From Desulfallas thermosapovorans DSM 6562 (GTDB lineage Bacteria; Bacillota; Desulfotomaculia; Desulfotomaculales; Desulfallaceae), in the NCBI RefSeq assembly GCF_008124625.1, contig NZ_VNHM01000017.1, forward strand, positions 1 through 54,949: 54,949 bases of DNA. Reading direction: 5' to 3'. Below the pieces are notes generated by a model. The model had not been told where the DNA came from. It searched no databases and was given only the letters and a program-made list of their open reading frames with translations. Of the stretch, positions 35,709 through 44,240 are shown piece by piece. The position numbers and the translations under genes were made by a program. How positions within the stretch are numbered: position 1 is the stretch's first letter; each line of letters begins with the position of its first letter.

Positions 35709-35843
35709 ATCTACCCCTGATGTTAATATAAAATGTGCTGTAAAATGGCATGACCACCGGCCCCGGGCAAAGCTGGGACAGCGCTCTCTTGCATAACATG
35801 GACCGGTGGTTTTGCGATTTTATAAGTACTTCCCCTTGCTTTT

Positions 35844-38414
35844 CTACAACGACGATGTCCAGCATACCAGCGGCAGTTCGAAATGGTGGGCGAAATGGGG
35901 GCTGTGGGGGCGCACCCGCACCGTATAGCCAAAGGTGCCCTGGGGCAGGCTGATGTCTCCGGCGTATACAACCCGGTCCGTCTCTCCGGCGACACTTGCC
36001 TCAGACAAAGGGATTGCTTTAATCCCTTTTAGGCCACGCACAGCCACCTCACCATACACAATTTCCACACACACGTTGTCCCGGGGCACCGGACCCAGTT
36101 CCACGGTGGCCCGCACGGTAAGCTTTTCTTCGGGATGCATGCTTTCGGCACCGCTGGTTTCCACACCGGAAATTTTCACATGATGCCAGTTTTCCCGCAG
36201 AAAATTTTTCAACCGGTACAGGTCATGGCACACCTGGTAACTGCGGGAACTAAGTAACCGGCTTCTTTCGTGGGCCTTCAGGTAATATTTTTGCGTGTAC
36301 TCCAACACCATTCGCTGGGTACTGAAGTAAGGGGTGATGGTTTTAATGGACTCTTTCATCCACTCCGCCCATTTCCTGGGCACCCCCACCGTTTGCTCAT
36401 AATAAGCCGGTATAATCACCTTTTCCAGTAGCGCAAACAACGAATAGTAATCATGCTGATCCCGGGCATCATCGCTGGGAAAATCCCAGTCCTCGCCCAC
36501 GGCAAAGCCGTTTCTCCCATTATAAGCCTCGGGCCACCAGCCGTCCAGCACGCTGCAATTCAGCACGCCATTGACGGCTGCTTTCATGCCGCTGGTGCCG
36601 CTGGCTTCCAGCGGGCGGCGGGGGGTATTCAGCCACACATCCACCCCCTGCAGCAAATAGCGGGAAATATTGATATCATAGTTTTCCAGGAACACGACCT
36701 TACCCCTGAAGCGCTCATCAGCGGCCACATCATTAATTAATTTGATTAGTTCCTGGCCCGGCTTATCCGCAGGGTGAGCTTTGCCGGCAAAAATAAACTG
36801 CACCGGTCGCTTTTGGTCATTAACCAGCGCGGCAAGCCTGTCTTTATCTCTGAAAAGTAGCCCGGCCCGCTTATAAGTGGCAAACCGCCGGGCAAAACCA
36901 ATGGTCAGTACCTCGGGACGCAGGTAATTTTCCACTTCCTTTATCCGGTCCAGTGTTTCATGGTTACGCACCCGCTGTTGAACCAGGTGGCGGCGGGCAA
37001 ATTGCACCATTTTCTCTTTAAGGCTCATATGTACCTCCCACAACTCCCGGCCGGGTATGTTCTCCACCCGTTCCCAATCGGGGAGATCCGAGACACATCT
37101 TCTCCATGACTCACCAAGGTATTTGTTAAACAGTTTGCGCATCTCCGGAGCCAGCCAGGTCAGGGTATGCACACCGTTTGTCACATGCCCAATGGGAACT
37201 TCTTCCAGGGGAATATCAGGGTAAAGGGTATGAAACATGGAACGGGTTACCTCGCCGTGCAGGCGACTGACCCCGTTGCAAAACCCGCACTGTTTCAGGG
37301 CCAGCAAAGTCATATTGAACCCGCCGCGGTCCTGGTCATGGGCCAATTGCAAAAATTGCTCCCTGTTAAGGCCCAGCCTGGGATACAAATATCCAAAATA
37401 GCGATCAATCATTTCCGGGTTGAAGATATCATGCCCGGCGGGTACCGGGGTATGGGTGGTAAACAAGGTGTCCGCCCGTAATGCCTCCAGGGCCGCCCCC
37501 ACCGGCAATCCCTTATCTTCAACGAACTCCCGCAGCCGTTCCACCAGCAAAAAGGCGGCATGCCCCTCGTTGATGTGCCACACCGTAGGTGCATATCCCA
37601 GTGCCCTGAGCGCCCGTACGCCACCCATGCCCAGAAGAATCTCCTGACCGATGCGCGTCTCCTGGTCGCCCCCATACAACTGTCCCGTGAGTTCCCGGTC
37701 CTCGCGGCTGTTAACGGGCAAATCAGCGTCTAAAAAGTAAATGGTAACTCTACCCACTTGAATTTGCCATACCCGGGCATGCACTTGCCGCCCCGGTAAT
37801 TCCACCGCCACCAACAACTCCCGGCCGCTGCCGTCCAGGGCTGGAGTAATGGGCAATGCACTGAAGTTTTGATAGCGGTAATGGGCTTCCTGGCGTCCTT
37901 CCTGGTTAATTAACTGGGTGAAATAACCATGTTTATAAAGCAACCCTACCCCCACAAAGGGAAGCCCCAGATCACTGGCTGCTTTGCAGTGATCCCCGGC
38001 TAATAGTCCCAGACCACCGGAATATGTGGGGTATGATTCATGCAAGCCGAATTCAGCCGAAAAATAGGCAATCAAACCATCTTGCTGGTTTTGCCCGGCA
38101 CCGCTAAATTTTACTTTATTTTTATCATACCAGGTTTCCTGCTGCATATAAATGTCGAATGAGTCAATTGCTTGCCTGTACTGGCTTAAAAAATTTTCAC
38201 TGGCGGCCGCCCTTTTCAAATCGGATTCATCCACCTGTAACAAAAATTGTACCGGGTTATGGTAGACCTCCTCCCATAAATCAGGATTAATGGATTTAAA
38301 TAAGGCAACGGCGCAATCATTCCAGCTAAAATAAAGGTTATAGGCCAATTCCCTTAGGCGGTTAATCTCCCGGGGTAAACGGGGGATAACCGTAACAGTG
38401 CGAAAGGCAAACAT
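35844..38414 (-). CDS. glgP: Alpha-glucan (glycogen/maltodextrin) phosphorylase
   Basis: Releases glucose-1-phosphate from glycogen or maltodextrin, a GT35 enzyme with pyridoxal phosphate. The N-terminal DUF3417 region (LRELAYNLYFSWN) marks the short bacterial-archaeal subfamily. Further motifs: SAEFGLHESYPTYSGGLGLL, HINEGHAAFL, GHVTNGVHTLTWL, IGFARRFATYKRAGLL and the PLP-lysine site EASGTSGMKAAVNG with LDGWWPEAYNG. The 856 residues match. gggggt precedes the ATG. It is divergent from the DUF4912 and GH57-GT4 genes, so the roughly 190-base gap between them probably holds both promoters. Confidence 0.95.
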   Translation of the reverse strand: MFAFRTVTVIPRLPREINRLRELAYNLYFSWNDCAVALFKSINPDLWEEVYHNPVQFLLQVDESDLKRAAASENFLSQYRQAIDSFDIYMQQETWYDKNKVKFSGAGQNQQDGLIAYFSAEFGLHESYPTYSGGLGLLAGDHCKAASDLGLPFVGVGLLYKHGYFTQLINQEGRQEAHYRYQNFSALPITPALDGSGRELLVAVELPGRQVHARVWQIQVGRVTIYFLDADLPVNSREDRELTGQLYGGDQETRIGQEILLGMGGVRALRALGYAPTVWHINEGHAAFLLVERLREFVEDKGLPVGAALEALRADTLFTTHTPVPAGHDIFNPEMIDRYFGYLYPRLGLNREQFLQLAHDQDRGGFNMTLLALKQCGFCNGVSRLHGEVTRSMFHTLYPDIPLEEVPIGHVTNGVHTLTWLAPEMRKLFNKYLGESWRRCVSDLPDWERVENIPGRELWEVHMSLKEKMVQFARRHLVQQRVRNHETLDRIKEVENYLRPEVLTIGFARRFATYKRAGLLFRDKDRLAALVNDQKRPVQFIFAGKAHPADKPGQELIKLINDVAADERFRGKVVFLENYDINISRYLLQGVDVWLNTPRRPLEASGTSGMKAAVNGVLNCSVLDGWWPEAYNGRNGFAVGEDWDFPSDDARDQHDYYSLFALLEKVIIPAYYEQTVGVPRKWAEWMKESIKTITPYFSTQRMVLEYTQKYYLKAHERSRLLSSRSYQVCHDLYRLKNFLRENWHHVKISGVETSGAESMHPEEKLTVRATVELGPVPRDNVCVEIVYGEVAVRGLKGIKAIPLSEASVAGETDRVVYAGDISLPQGTFGYTVRVRPHSPHFAHHFELPLVCWTSSL

Positions 38415-38607
38415 TTTTCATACCCCCAATCTCATAAATTAAATAATCAAACTGGAATTATAATACGGTTGTTTGGCAATATTGGTGTTTTATACAATCT
38501 TAACACAAGTTACGTTAATTTGCACAATCTTAACATATTATGGTACTATTAATAAATATTTCTGTTATAATTAAGTGAATGATTTCCTACTTAGAAGGTG
38601 ATTGTTT

Positions 38608-39108
38608 ATGTCAATTATCATTGATAGGATGGAATTACCCCGTTGGTACGATGAAAATAAAATTGTTTTTATGGTGGTCAACCCCACAACCGCTTATTTA
38701 TACTGGGAACTGGCCTTTAGCCAGTGCAAAGCTTTGCAGGGTAACCGGCCATCACTGCGTCTATTTGAAATTCCCGCCCAGCAGCAGCATTTTGAGCAAC
38801 CCCGGCTGGTAAAAAGTATAGTACTGCCGGCATTTACGGATAACTGGTATTTTAATGAATTACAAAGCGGACGCCAATACCAGGCGGAAATAGGCTGGGA
38901 GCAAAACCACGTTTTTTTCAGTATCCTCAGATCCAACACCATAAGCATGCCACCGGCAACACCGCTGGCCGTACCAAGCAATGTTAAATGGCAGCCCGTA
39001 AATCATATTTCAGAAAAACCCACCCTCCACGCCAACCGGCCAGTGGGTTCGGTTGATGAATTAATACAGCAAATGTCCTTTTACATGGGCATAAAGGAAG
39101 TATCTTAG
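38608..39108 (+). CDS. DUF4912-domain protein
   Basis: ATG 38608 follows agaaggtga; an in-frame TTG at 38602 falls in the spacer. The protein starts MSIIIDRMELPRWYDENKIV and contains the DUF4912 core (VNPTTAYLYWELAF then LRLFEI), a beta-sandwich found in Firmicutes next to glycogen genes and in GH57 proteins. The C-terminal third (residues about 110-166) looks unstructured. It lies 14 bases upstream of the GH57-GT4 gene and is surely co-transcribed. It may bind glucan or help the branching enzyme, by context only. Confidence 0.85.
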   Translation: MSIIIDRMELPRWYDENKIVFMVVNPTTAYLYWELAFSQCKALQGNRPSLRLFEIPAQQQHFEQPRLVKSIVLPAFTDNWYFNELQSGRQYQAEIGWEQNHVFFSILRSNTISMPPATPLAVPSNVKWQPVNHISEKPTLHANRPVGSVDELIQQMSFYMGIKEVS

Positions 39109-39122
39109 ATGGGAGGAGCGGC

Positions 39123-41891
39123 GTGAACAAAGGTTATCTGGCCCTGGTGCTGCACGGTCATCTCCCCTACGTGCGTCACCCGGAAGTACCCGAAATGCTG
39201 GAAGAAAGATGGCTGTTTGAGGCGCTGACAGAGTGTTACTTACCACTTTTAAATGTCTTTGATTCGTTACAAAGGGATGGGGTAAATTTTCGCCTCACCC
39301 TTTCCCTGTCCCCGACCTTAATCACTATGTTGGACGATGAGCTCTTACAGGAACGTTACCTGAAACACCTGCATAAATCCATTAAACTGGCCGAACTGGA
39401 GCAAAAACGCCTCCAAAATGACCCGCATTACAGGCACCTAGCCGGTTTTTACCTGGAAACACTGGTTAAGATTAAAGAACAGTATGAACAGTATTCATAT
39501 AACCTGATTAAACCGCTGAAACAGCTACAGGAAGAAGGCTTTTTGGAAATAATCACCACCTGCGCCACCCATGGATTTTTACCGTTGATGGCGAGCCGGT
39601 CCAGCTGGCAGGCGCAAATCCAAACCGCCCTGCAGTTATACACCAGGTATTTTGACCAACCACCGGCCGGTATATGGCTGCCCGAATGCGCTTACACACC
39701 GGGTCTGGACGAGGTGTTAAAGGAATACCGGATTAGTTACTTTTTTGTGGACACCCACGGTATCACCCACAGCAGACCGGCACCGCTGTATGGTACTTAT
39801 GCACCGGTTTGCACCCGCGCCGGGGTGGCCGCCTTTGGCCGGGACCCCGATTCATCCCGGCAGGTATGGGACCGGCACAGCGGGTACCCGGGCGATCCCT
39901 GGTACAGGGAGTTTTACCGGGATATCGGCTACGACCTGGATCTTTCTTATATCGGGCCATTTCTACCCGGGAACAACATCCGGGTGGATACCGGCTTTAA
40001 ATACCACCGTATTACAGGCAACGGCCAGCATAAGGAGCCATATTTGCCCGCCATGGCCCGGGAACGGGCTGCCCGTCATGCCGAGGACTTTTTACACCAG
40101 CGTTGCCGGCAAATAGAACAGGCGGCTTGCCACATGGATCGCCATCCACTGGTTGTGGCGCCCTATGACGCAGAACTGTTCGGGCACTGGTGGTACGAGG
40201 GTCCGGCCTGGCTGAATTTTCTTTGCCGGGAAATAGCTGCCTGCGATATATTGCATATGGTCACCCCCGCCGAATACTTGTTAGAATACCCGGATAACCA
40301 GGCGGTTGACATACCCATGTGCAGTTGGGGTGCAGGGGGATACAATGAATTCTGGCTCAACCCTTCCAACGACTGGCTCTACAAGCACCTGCACCGGGCC
40401 GAGGACAAAATGACTGAGCTGGCCGACAGCCACCCCAAAGCGAAAGACTTGACTGCCAGGTGTTTAAACCAGGCCGCCCGGGAATTGTTATTGGCCCAGA
40501 GCAGCGACTGGCCATTTATTATCCATTCGAATACGGCGGTGGAATACGCCGTACGGAGGTTTAAGAACCATATCGGACGGTTTAATATACTGGCTCAAAT
40601 GTTGGAAAGCAGTAATATCGACCCTGAAATACTGGAGGCTATCGAAACCCGCTCCAAGTTTCTGCCCGATATTGATTACCATATTTACCGCAGCCACACC
40701 ACAGCCCGTCGTCCCGCAACCGCCCGTTCGGGATACCGTATTTTAATGTTGTCGTGGGAGTACCCTCCCAAAACAGTGGGTGGGCTGGCCAGGCACGTCC
40801 ATGACCTATCCTGCGCCCTGGCCGCCCTGGGGGATGAAGTTCACGTCATCACCTGCCCGGTTTCGGACAGAGGTATATACAGCCTGGAACGGGGTGTGCA
40901 CGTTCACCGTATCCACCCCGACCGGCTTACCGCCCAAAATTTTATGGAATGGGTAGGACAATTGAATACCGCCATGGTTGAACGGTCCGGCAAGCTGGCG
41001 GAGGTGTTCGGCACCTTTGATCTGGTGCACGCCCATGATTGGCTGGTGGGCGATGCGGCCGGTAAAATCTGTGACCAAATGGCGCTACCCCTGGTAGCCA
41101 CCATCCACGCCACCGAGCACGGGCGAAACCAGGGGCTTTATACCGATTTACAAAGACATATCCATAGCCTGGAACAAGAACTGGCCAACCGGGCCGATTT
41201 AATTATCGGCTGCAGCCGGTATATGGGCCGGGAGATAGCCCGTTTATTCAACCAGCCCGCTGATAAGATTAACATTATTCCCAATGGAGTAGATATCGAT
41301 AGCATATCACCGGACCGGGAGAAAAAGTCACCCGGCGAGGAAAAAAGTATTGTTTTTCTGGGCCGGCTGGTACCGGAAAAGGGCGTGCAGGTGCTGATCA
41401 AAGCGCTGCCTTTAATATTACAACAAGCAGGACCGGTAAAACTGCACATCGCCGGTAAAGGGCCGTATCAATCGGAGCTGGCGAAACTAGCCCGGGATTT
41501 GGGCGTAGCCGGACAGGTGCACTTTAACGGGTTTGTCAATGACCATGACCGCAACAAGCTGCTGGGCCGGTCAGACGTAGCCGTATTTCCCAGTCTTTAC
41601 GAACCTTTCGGTATCGTGGCCCTGGAGGCTATGGCCGCAGGTATACCGGTGGTGGTTTCCGATACCGGGGGACTGCGGGATATCATTGAGCACGGCATAG
41701 ACGGGTACTGCGCGCCGCCCGGCGACCCCGCCATGCTGGCCCATTATATTGCCGAATTGCTCAATAATCCCGAGTTGGCACGTCACTTTACCAGGCGAGC
41801 CAGGCGCAATGTAGCGGTTAAATTTAACTGGCAGCAGATTGCCTCCGACACCCTGGAGGTATATAGCAGGGTCAGGCTTAAAATTTCTTAA
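39123..41891 (+). CDS. GH57 1,4-alpha-glucan branching enzyme fused to GT4 glycosyltransferase (glycogen synthase-like)
   Basis: 922 residues with two enzymes in one chain. Residues 1 to about 530 are a GH57 domain with DUF1957-type C-terminal helices: start LVLHGHLPYVRHPE, nucleophile E188 in GIWLPECAYTPG, acid D349 in APYDAELFGHWWYEG. Residues about 538-922 are a GT4 glycosyltransferase: ILMLSWEYPPKTVGGLARH, HAHDWLVGDAAGK, NIIPNGVDI, FLGRLVPEKGVQVL and the E-x7-E pair E827/E835 in EPFGIVALEAMAAG. GTG 39123 follows gggaggag. A fused polymerase and branching enzyme with a phosphorylase next door forms a compact glycogen module. Confidence 0.93.
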   Translation: MNKGYLALVLHGHLPYVRHPEVPEMLEERWLFEALTECYLPLLNVFDSLQRDGVNFRLTLSLSPTLITMLDDELLQERYLKHLHKSIKLAELEQKRLQNDPHYRHLAGFYLETLVKIKEQYEQYSYNLIKPLKQLQEEGFLEIITTCATHGFLPLMASRSSWQAQIQTALQLYTRYFDQPPAGIWLPECAYTPGLDEVLKEYRISYFFVDTHGITHSRPAPLYGTYAPVCTRAGVAAFGRDPDSSRQVWDRHSGYPGDPWYREFYRDIGYDLDLSYIGPFLPGNNIRVDTGFKYHRITGNGQHKEPYLPAMARERAARHAEDFLHQRCRQIEQAACHMDRHPLVVAPYDAELFGHWWYEGPAWLNFLCREIAACDILHMVTPAEYLLEYPDNQAVDIPMCSWGAGGYNEFWLNPSNDWLYKHLHRAEDKMTELADSHPKAKDLTARCLNQAARELLLAQSSDWPFIIHSNTAVEYAVRRFKNHIGRFNILAQMLESSNIDPEILEAIETRSKFLPDIDYHIYRSHTTARRPATARSGYRILMLSWEYPPKTVGGLARHVHDLSCALAALGDEVHVITCPVSDRGIYSLERGVHVHRIHPDRLTAQNFMEWVGQLNTAMVERSGKLAEVFGTFDLVHAHDWLVGDAAGKICDQMALPLVATIHATEHGRNQGLYTDLQRHIHSLEQELANRADLIIGCSRYMGREIARLFNQPADKINIIPNGVDIDSISPDREKKSPGEEKSIVFLGRLVPEKGVQVLIKALPLILQQAGPVKLHIAGKGPYQSELAKLARDLGVAGQVHFNGFVNDHDRNKLLGRSDVAVFPSLYEPFGIVALEAMAAGIPVVVSDTGGLRDIIEHGIDGYCAPPGDPAMLAHYIAELLNNPELARHFTRRARRNVAVKFNWQQIASDTLEVYSRVRLKIS

Positions 41892-41902
41892 AAATAGTGA
41901 TG

Positions 41903-41923
41903 GTGCCGGTTATTGACCGGCAC
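41903..41923. repeat. Hairpin after the GH57-GT4 gene
   Basis: GTGCCGGT-tattg-ACCGGCAC is an 8-bp perfect stem 12 bases after the stop codon. It has no T-run on the plus strand, so it is a weak terminator candidate or RNA-stabilising hairpin. Confidence 0.5.
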
Positions 41924-41924
41924 T

Positions 41925-41968
41925 TAAAAAATGAAATCTCCTTCCCCCGACAGAGGAAGGAGATTTCT
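41925..41968 (-). terminator. Rho-independent terminator, minus strand, ending the hairpin array
   Basis: On the minus strand GAAATCTCCTTCC pairs perfectly with GGAAGGAGATTTC and is followed by ATTTTTTAAG. No protein gene lies upstream on that strand before spoVT, which has its own terminator at 42455-42482, so this one ends a separate leftward transcript across 41970-42400. Confidence 0.85.
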
Positions 41969-42390
41969 TGTCAAGCCCGTAATGACCTTCGCTACAACCA
42001 CCATGAGTATCTACGTAGCCCACGACAACCTTTCGGCTGCCATGAACCATTACGACACCCATAATGATCTTTGCTCGACCATTATGGATACCTGATGAGC
42101 CTGCAACAATCTCTCGACTGCTGCAAACCCAAAAACAAACCCAAAGCTATAATATTCGGCACCCATAATCATCTTAGCTCGACCGGTAACCATCCCTTAC
42201 GACCATATGATAATCTTTAGGATTATCATATAGCCTGCCGCAACAATTACCGATCTGCCCGCCGGCTAATACCGAGCCTTCCACGACCCGGTATTAATCT
42301 TTGGCCGACTGTTACAGAGCCTTTGTGACCCTGTAACAATCTTGGCTCGGCCATTACGAACCTTACGCTAATAATGTGCCCCTTTTAAAA
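41969..42390 (-). ncRNA. Candidate noncoding RNA: array of hairpins with conserved loops and linkers
   Basis: About 400 bases without a plausible gene, packed with short inverted repeats whose stems differ in sequence. Clear stems are 42059-42066 with 42080-42087 (CCATAATG), 42206-42215 with 42221-42230 (TATGATAATC), 42267-42274 with 42289-42296 (TAATACCG), 42311-42317 with 42331-42337 (GTTACAG) and an outer pair 41978-41984 with 42048-42054 (CGTAATG). Loops and linkers share one motif, plus strand about ATCTTTGCTCGACC (minus GGTCGAGCAAAGAT), in about eleven copies near 41985, 42029, 42067, 42110, 42170, 42213, 42275, 42297, 42318, 42339 and 42360. The minus strand is favoured because spoVT terminates before it and a strong minus-strand terminator follows. 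The 5' end and promoter are not resolved. Confidence 0.6.
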
Positions 42391-42454
42391 TAAATTATTC
42401 TGGTAATTTTTAACTGGCAGCATATTTGAGAGTAAAAGTTTGTAAGGTAATGCC

Positions 42455-42482
42455 AAAAAAAAACGCCCCCCCAAGAGGCGTT
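42455..42482 (-). terminator. Terminator of spoVT
   Basis: On the minus strand AACGCC pairs with GGCGTT around a G-rich loop, followed by TTTTTTT. It overlaps the stop codon of spoVT. Confidence 0.85.
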
Positions 42483-43014
42483 ATTCTTCCATCTGTTTGG
42501 CTAAAAATGAGGCCGCAGTCTCAGAGAGCTTTTTCTCTAAATCGCCCATACGCTCATCGCCGCTGGAGGTGATAATCACAGCACCGATGGCATCGCCATT
42601 GGCTATAATGGGGGAAACCACACTGTTTTTAAACATCGTCCGGTCATCGGTGGTAAAGCTGTGTTCCTCTTCCACCATCTGGGTCTGCCGGTTGTTTATG
42701 ATATCTTCAAGCATACCGCTGATGGGCTTTTTCATTAACTCTTTTTTAAAGCCACCCGAAACAGCGATTATCTCGTCTCGATCGGCGATACACACCACAT
42801 GCCCCAGAGCCTCATGCAGCGAATCGGCATACTCCTTGGCAAACTCACCCAATTCATTAATGGGGGAATATTTCTTTAAAATTACTTCTCCATCCCGGTC
42901 TACATATATCTCCAGTGGTTCCCCTTCACGGATTCGCATGGTGCGCCTGATTTCTTTGGGAATGACGACCCTGCCAAGGTCATCTATACGCCTCACAATG
43001 CCTGTGGCTTTCAT
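42481..43014 (-). CDS. spoVT: Stage V sporulation protein T (AbrB-family regulator)
   Basis: A forespore transcription regulator of late sigma-G genes. The N-terminal swapped-hairpin DNA-binding domain reads MKATGIVRRIDDLGRVVIPK then EIRRTMRIREGEPLEIYVD. The C-terminal GAF-like domain (about residues 55-177) contains CIADRDEIIAVSGGFKKELM. ATG 43014 follows ggaggtac at a proper distance and gives 177 residues, the SpoVT length; the frame is open to 43173 but the extra 53 residues are not family-like. Single gene. Confidence 0.95.
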   Translation of the reverse strand: MKATGIVRRIDDLGRVVIPKEIRRTMRIREGEPLEIYVDRDGEVILKKYSPINELGEFAKEYADSLHEALGHVVCIADRDEIIAVSGGFKKELMKKPISGMLEDIINNRQTQMVEEEHSFTTDDRTMFKNSVVSPIIANGDAIGAVIITSSGDERMGDLEKKLSETAASFLAKQMEE

Positions 43015-43522
43015 CCATGTACCTCCTTTATTAAAATCTGCTTTTTTTATTGAATCTTGCTTTAGTAATATCCTAATTATGACCAAACCATTACAGGAAA
43101 CCATTGCAAAAAATGCCGTCCCGGCTTCATAGTAATGAGGCCGAATAGCCTCAAAGCCATATTTTATAACCATTTCAGCCCCTGAAGTTTTTAAAAAAGA
43201 GTGAATTTTTACTTAGTTGAAATTTATGGAAACAAGCAGGCGAATTGACTTAAAATTAAAATTTTTTTTAAAAATAGTTTCTAATTATTAAAAATTATAA
43301 ACTATTGAATTTTACCAAACCAGAGATACCAATGCCCCCATACGGGCATGGAAATTGCTATAAAAGAAAACCAATACCATTGTCAGCGCGGGCAAACTTA
43401 TAGTCAAAATAAAAGTTATTATAATTAAAGGACTTTGCTGACCAGTTGTCTAATTTTTAAATGCGGGTTGATTTAAAATTTTTAGATTGATTAAAAAATC
43501 AAACAATTAATAAATCATTCCA
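43015..43522. other. AT-rich intergenic region between spoVT and the fumarate reductase operon
   Basis: Divergent genes flank this region of about 500 bases, so both promoters should lie here. A small hairpin (ATGCCC with GGGCAT) is at 43332-43350. I see no gene, and no promoter that I would call with confidence. Confidence 0.4.
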
Positions 43523-43607
43523 AGGAGGCGATATATATAGGAAAAAAACAACTAAGCCCCAATTGCCTAAAACGGCTATAACCCCAACAAGAAAGGAGAA
43601 GAAGCTG

Positions 43608-44240
43608 TTGCTACAAAGAACCCTGTCTAAAAGCAACAAAACCGATTTATACCTCGATCTGGTTGAATTGGCCAGCGGGCTTATCTTGGTGGGATTTTTA
43701 TGGACCCATATGCTTTTCGTAGCCACTATTTTGATCTCACCGGAAACATTTAATTCATTATCCGAATTTTTGGATACTTATTATCTTTCCTACATCGGCA
43801 TCCCGTTTGTTGTTGTGGTTGCCCTCATGCATTTTGTTATCGCGGGACGCCGTATACCCACCCGGATGCAGGAACAGCGCATTATCTGGCAGCATGCTAA
43901 AATGCTGCGCCACACCGACACCTGGACCTGGGTTTTCCAAGCCATCACAGGCATGGCCATTTTGGTGCTGGCCAGTATCCACGTCTGGTTAGTGGTGACA
44001 GGCTGGCCCATTCGCGATTTCACCAGCGCCCAGCGTATGGAAGCCTTTTGGTGGTTCTACCTGGTGCTGCTTCTTGTAGGTGAATACCACGCCGGGTTCG
44101 GCATTTACCGTCAATTCGTCAAGTGGGGCTGGTTCCCCCGCAAACCCATCAGCTATGTCTCCAAAGCTATCACCGCCGTTATACTTGTTCTGGGACTGGC
44201 GGCAATGGTGGTCTTTGTCCAGTTAGGAGGTACCCTATGA
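43608..44240 (+). CDS. sdhC: Fumarate reductase/succinate dehydrogenase, cytochrome b membrane subunit
   Basis: The diheme membrane anchor that exchanges electrons with menaquinone (Wolinella/Bacillus type). Five hydrophobic helices are visible, with haem-ligand histidines in LWTHMLFVATI, VALMHFVIAGR, LRHTDTWTWV, ASIHVWLVVTG and GEYHAGFGIYRQ. The start is ambiguous: TTG 43608 follows aaggag at 9 bases and gives 210 residues; TTG 43563 gives 225; and a near-perfect aaggaggcg at 43522-43529 has no ATG, GTG or TTG at the right distance. The gene overlaps the flavoprotein start by 4 bases (ATGA). Confidence 0.9.
   Translation: MLQRTLSKSNKTDLYLDLVELASGLILVGFLWTHMLFVATILISPETFNSLSEFLDTYYLSYIGIPFVVVVALMHFVIAGRRIPTRMQEQRIIWQHAKMLRHTDTWTWVFQAITGMAILVLASIHVWLVVTGWPIRDFTSAQRMEAFWWFYLVLLLVGEYHAGFGIYRQFVKWGWFPRKPISYVSKAITAVILVLGLAAMVVFVQLGGTL

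Noticed and set aside
35754-35811. Inverted repeat ACCACCGG / CCGGTGGT between glgP and the uracil-DNA glycosylase gene
   Set aside because: The arms are only 8 bases and about 40 bases apart, with no T-run and no repeat elsewhere; likely chance in GC-rich DNA.
41969-42390. CRISPR array
   Set aside because: The repeated motif is degenerate (13-14 bases), spacing is irregular, the variable parts are only 7-10 bases and pair with their neighbours, and there are no cas genes.
43015-43173. N-terminal extension of SpoVT by 53 residues
   Set aside because: The frame is open, but the ribosome binding site and family start both point to ATG 43014.
44123-44236. 38-residue N-terminal extension of the fumarate reductase flavoprotein
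   Set aside because: It lies inside the end of sdhC; aggaggtaccct and the ATGA overlap fix the start at 44237.
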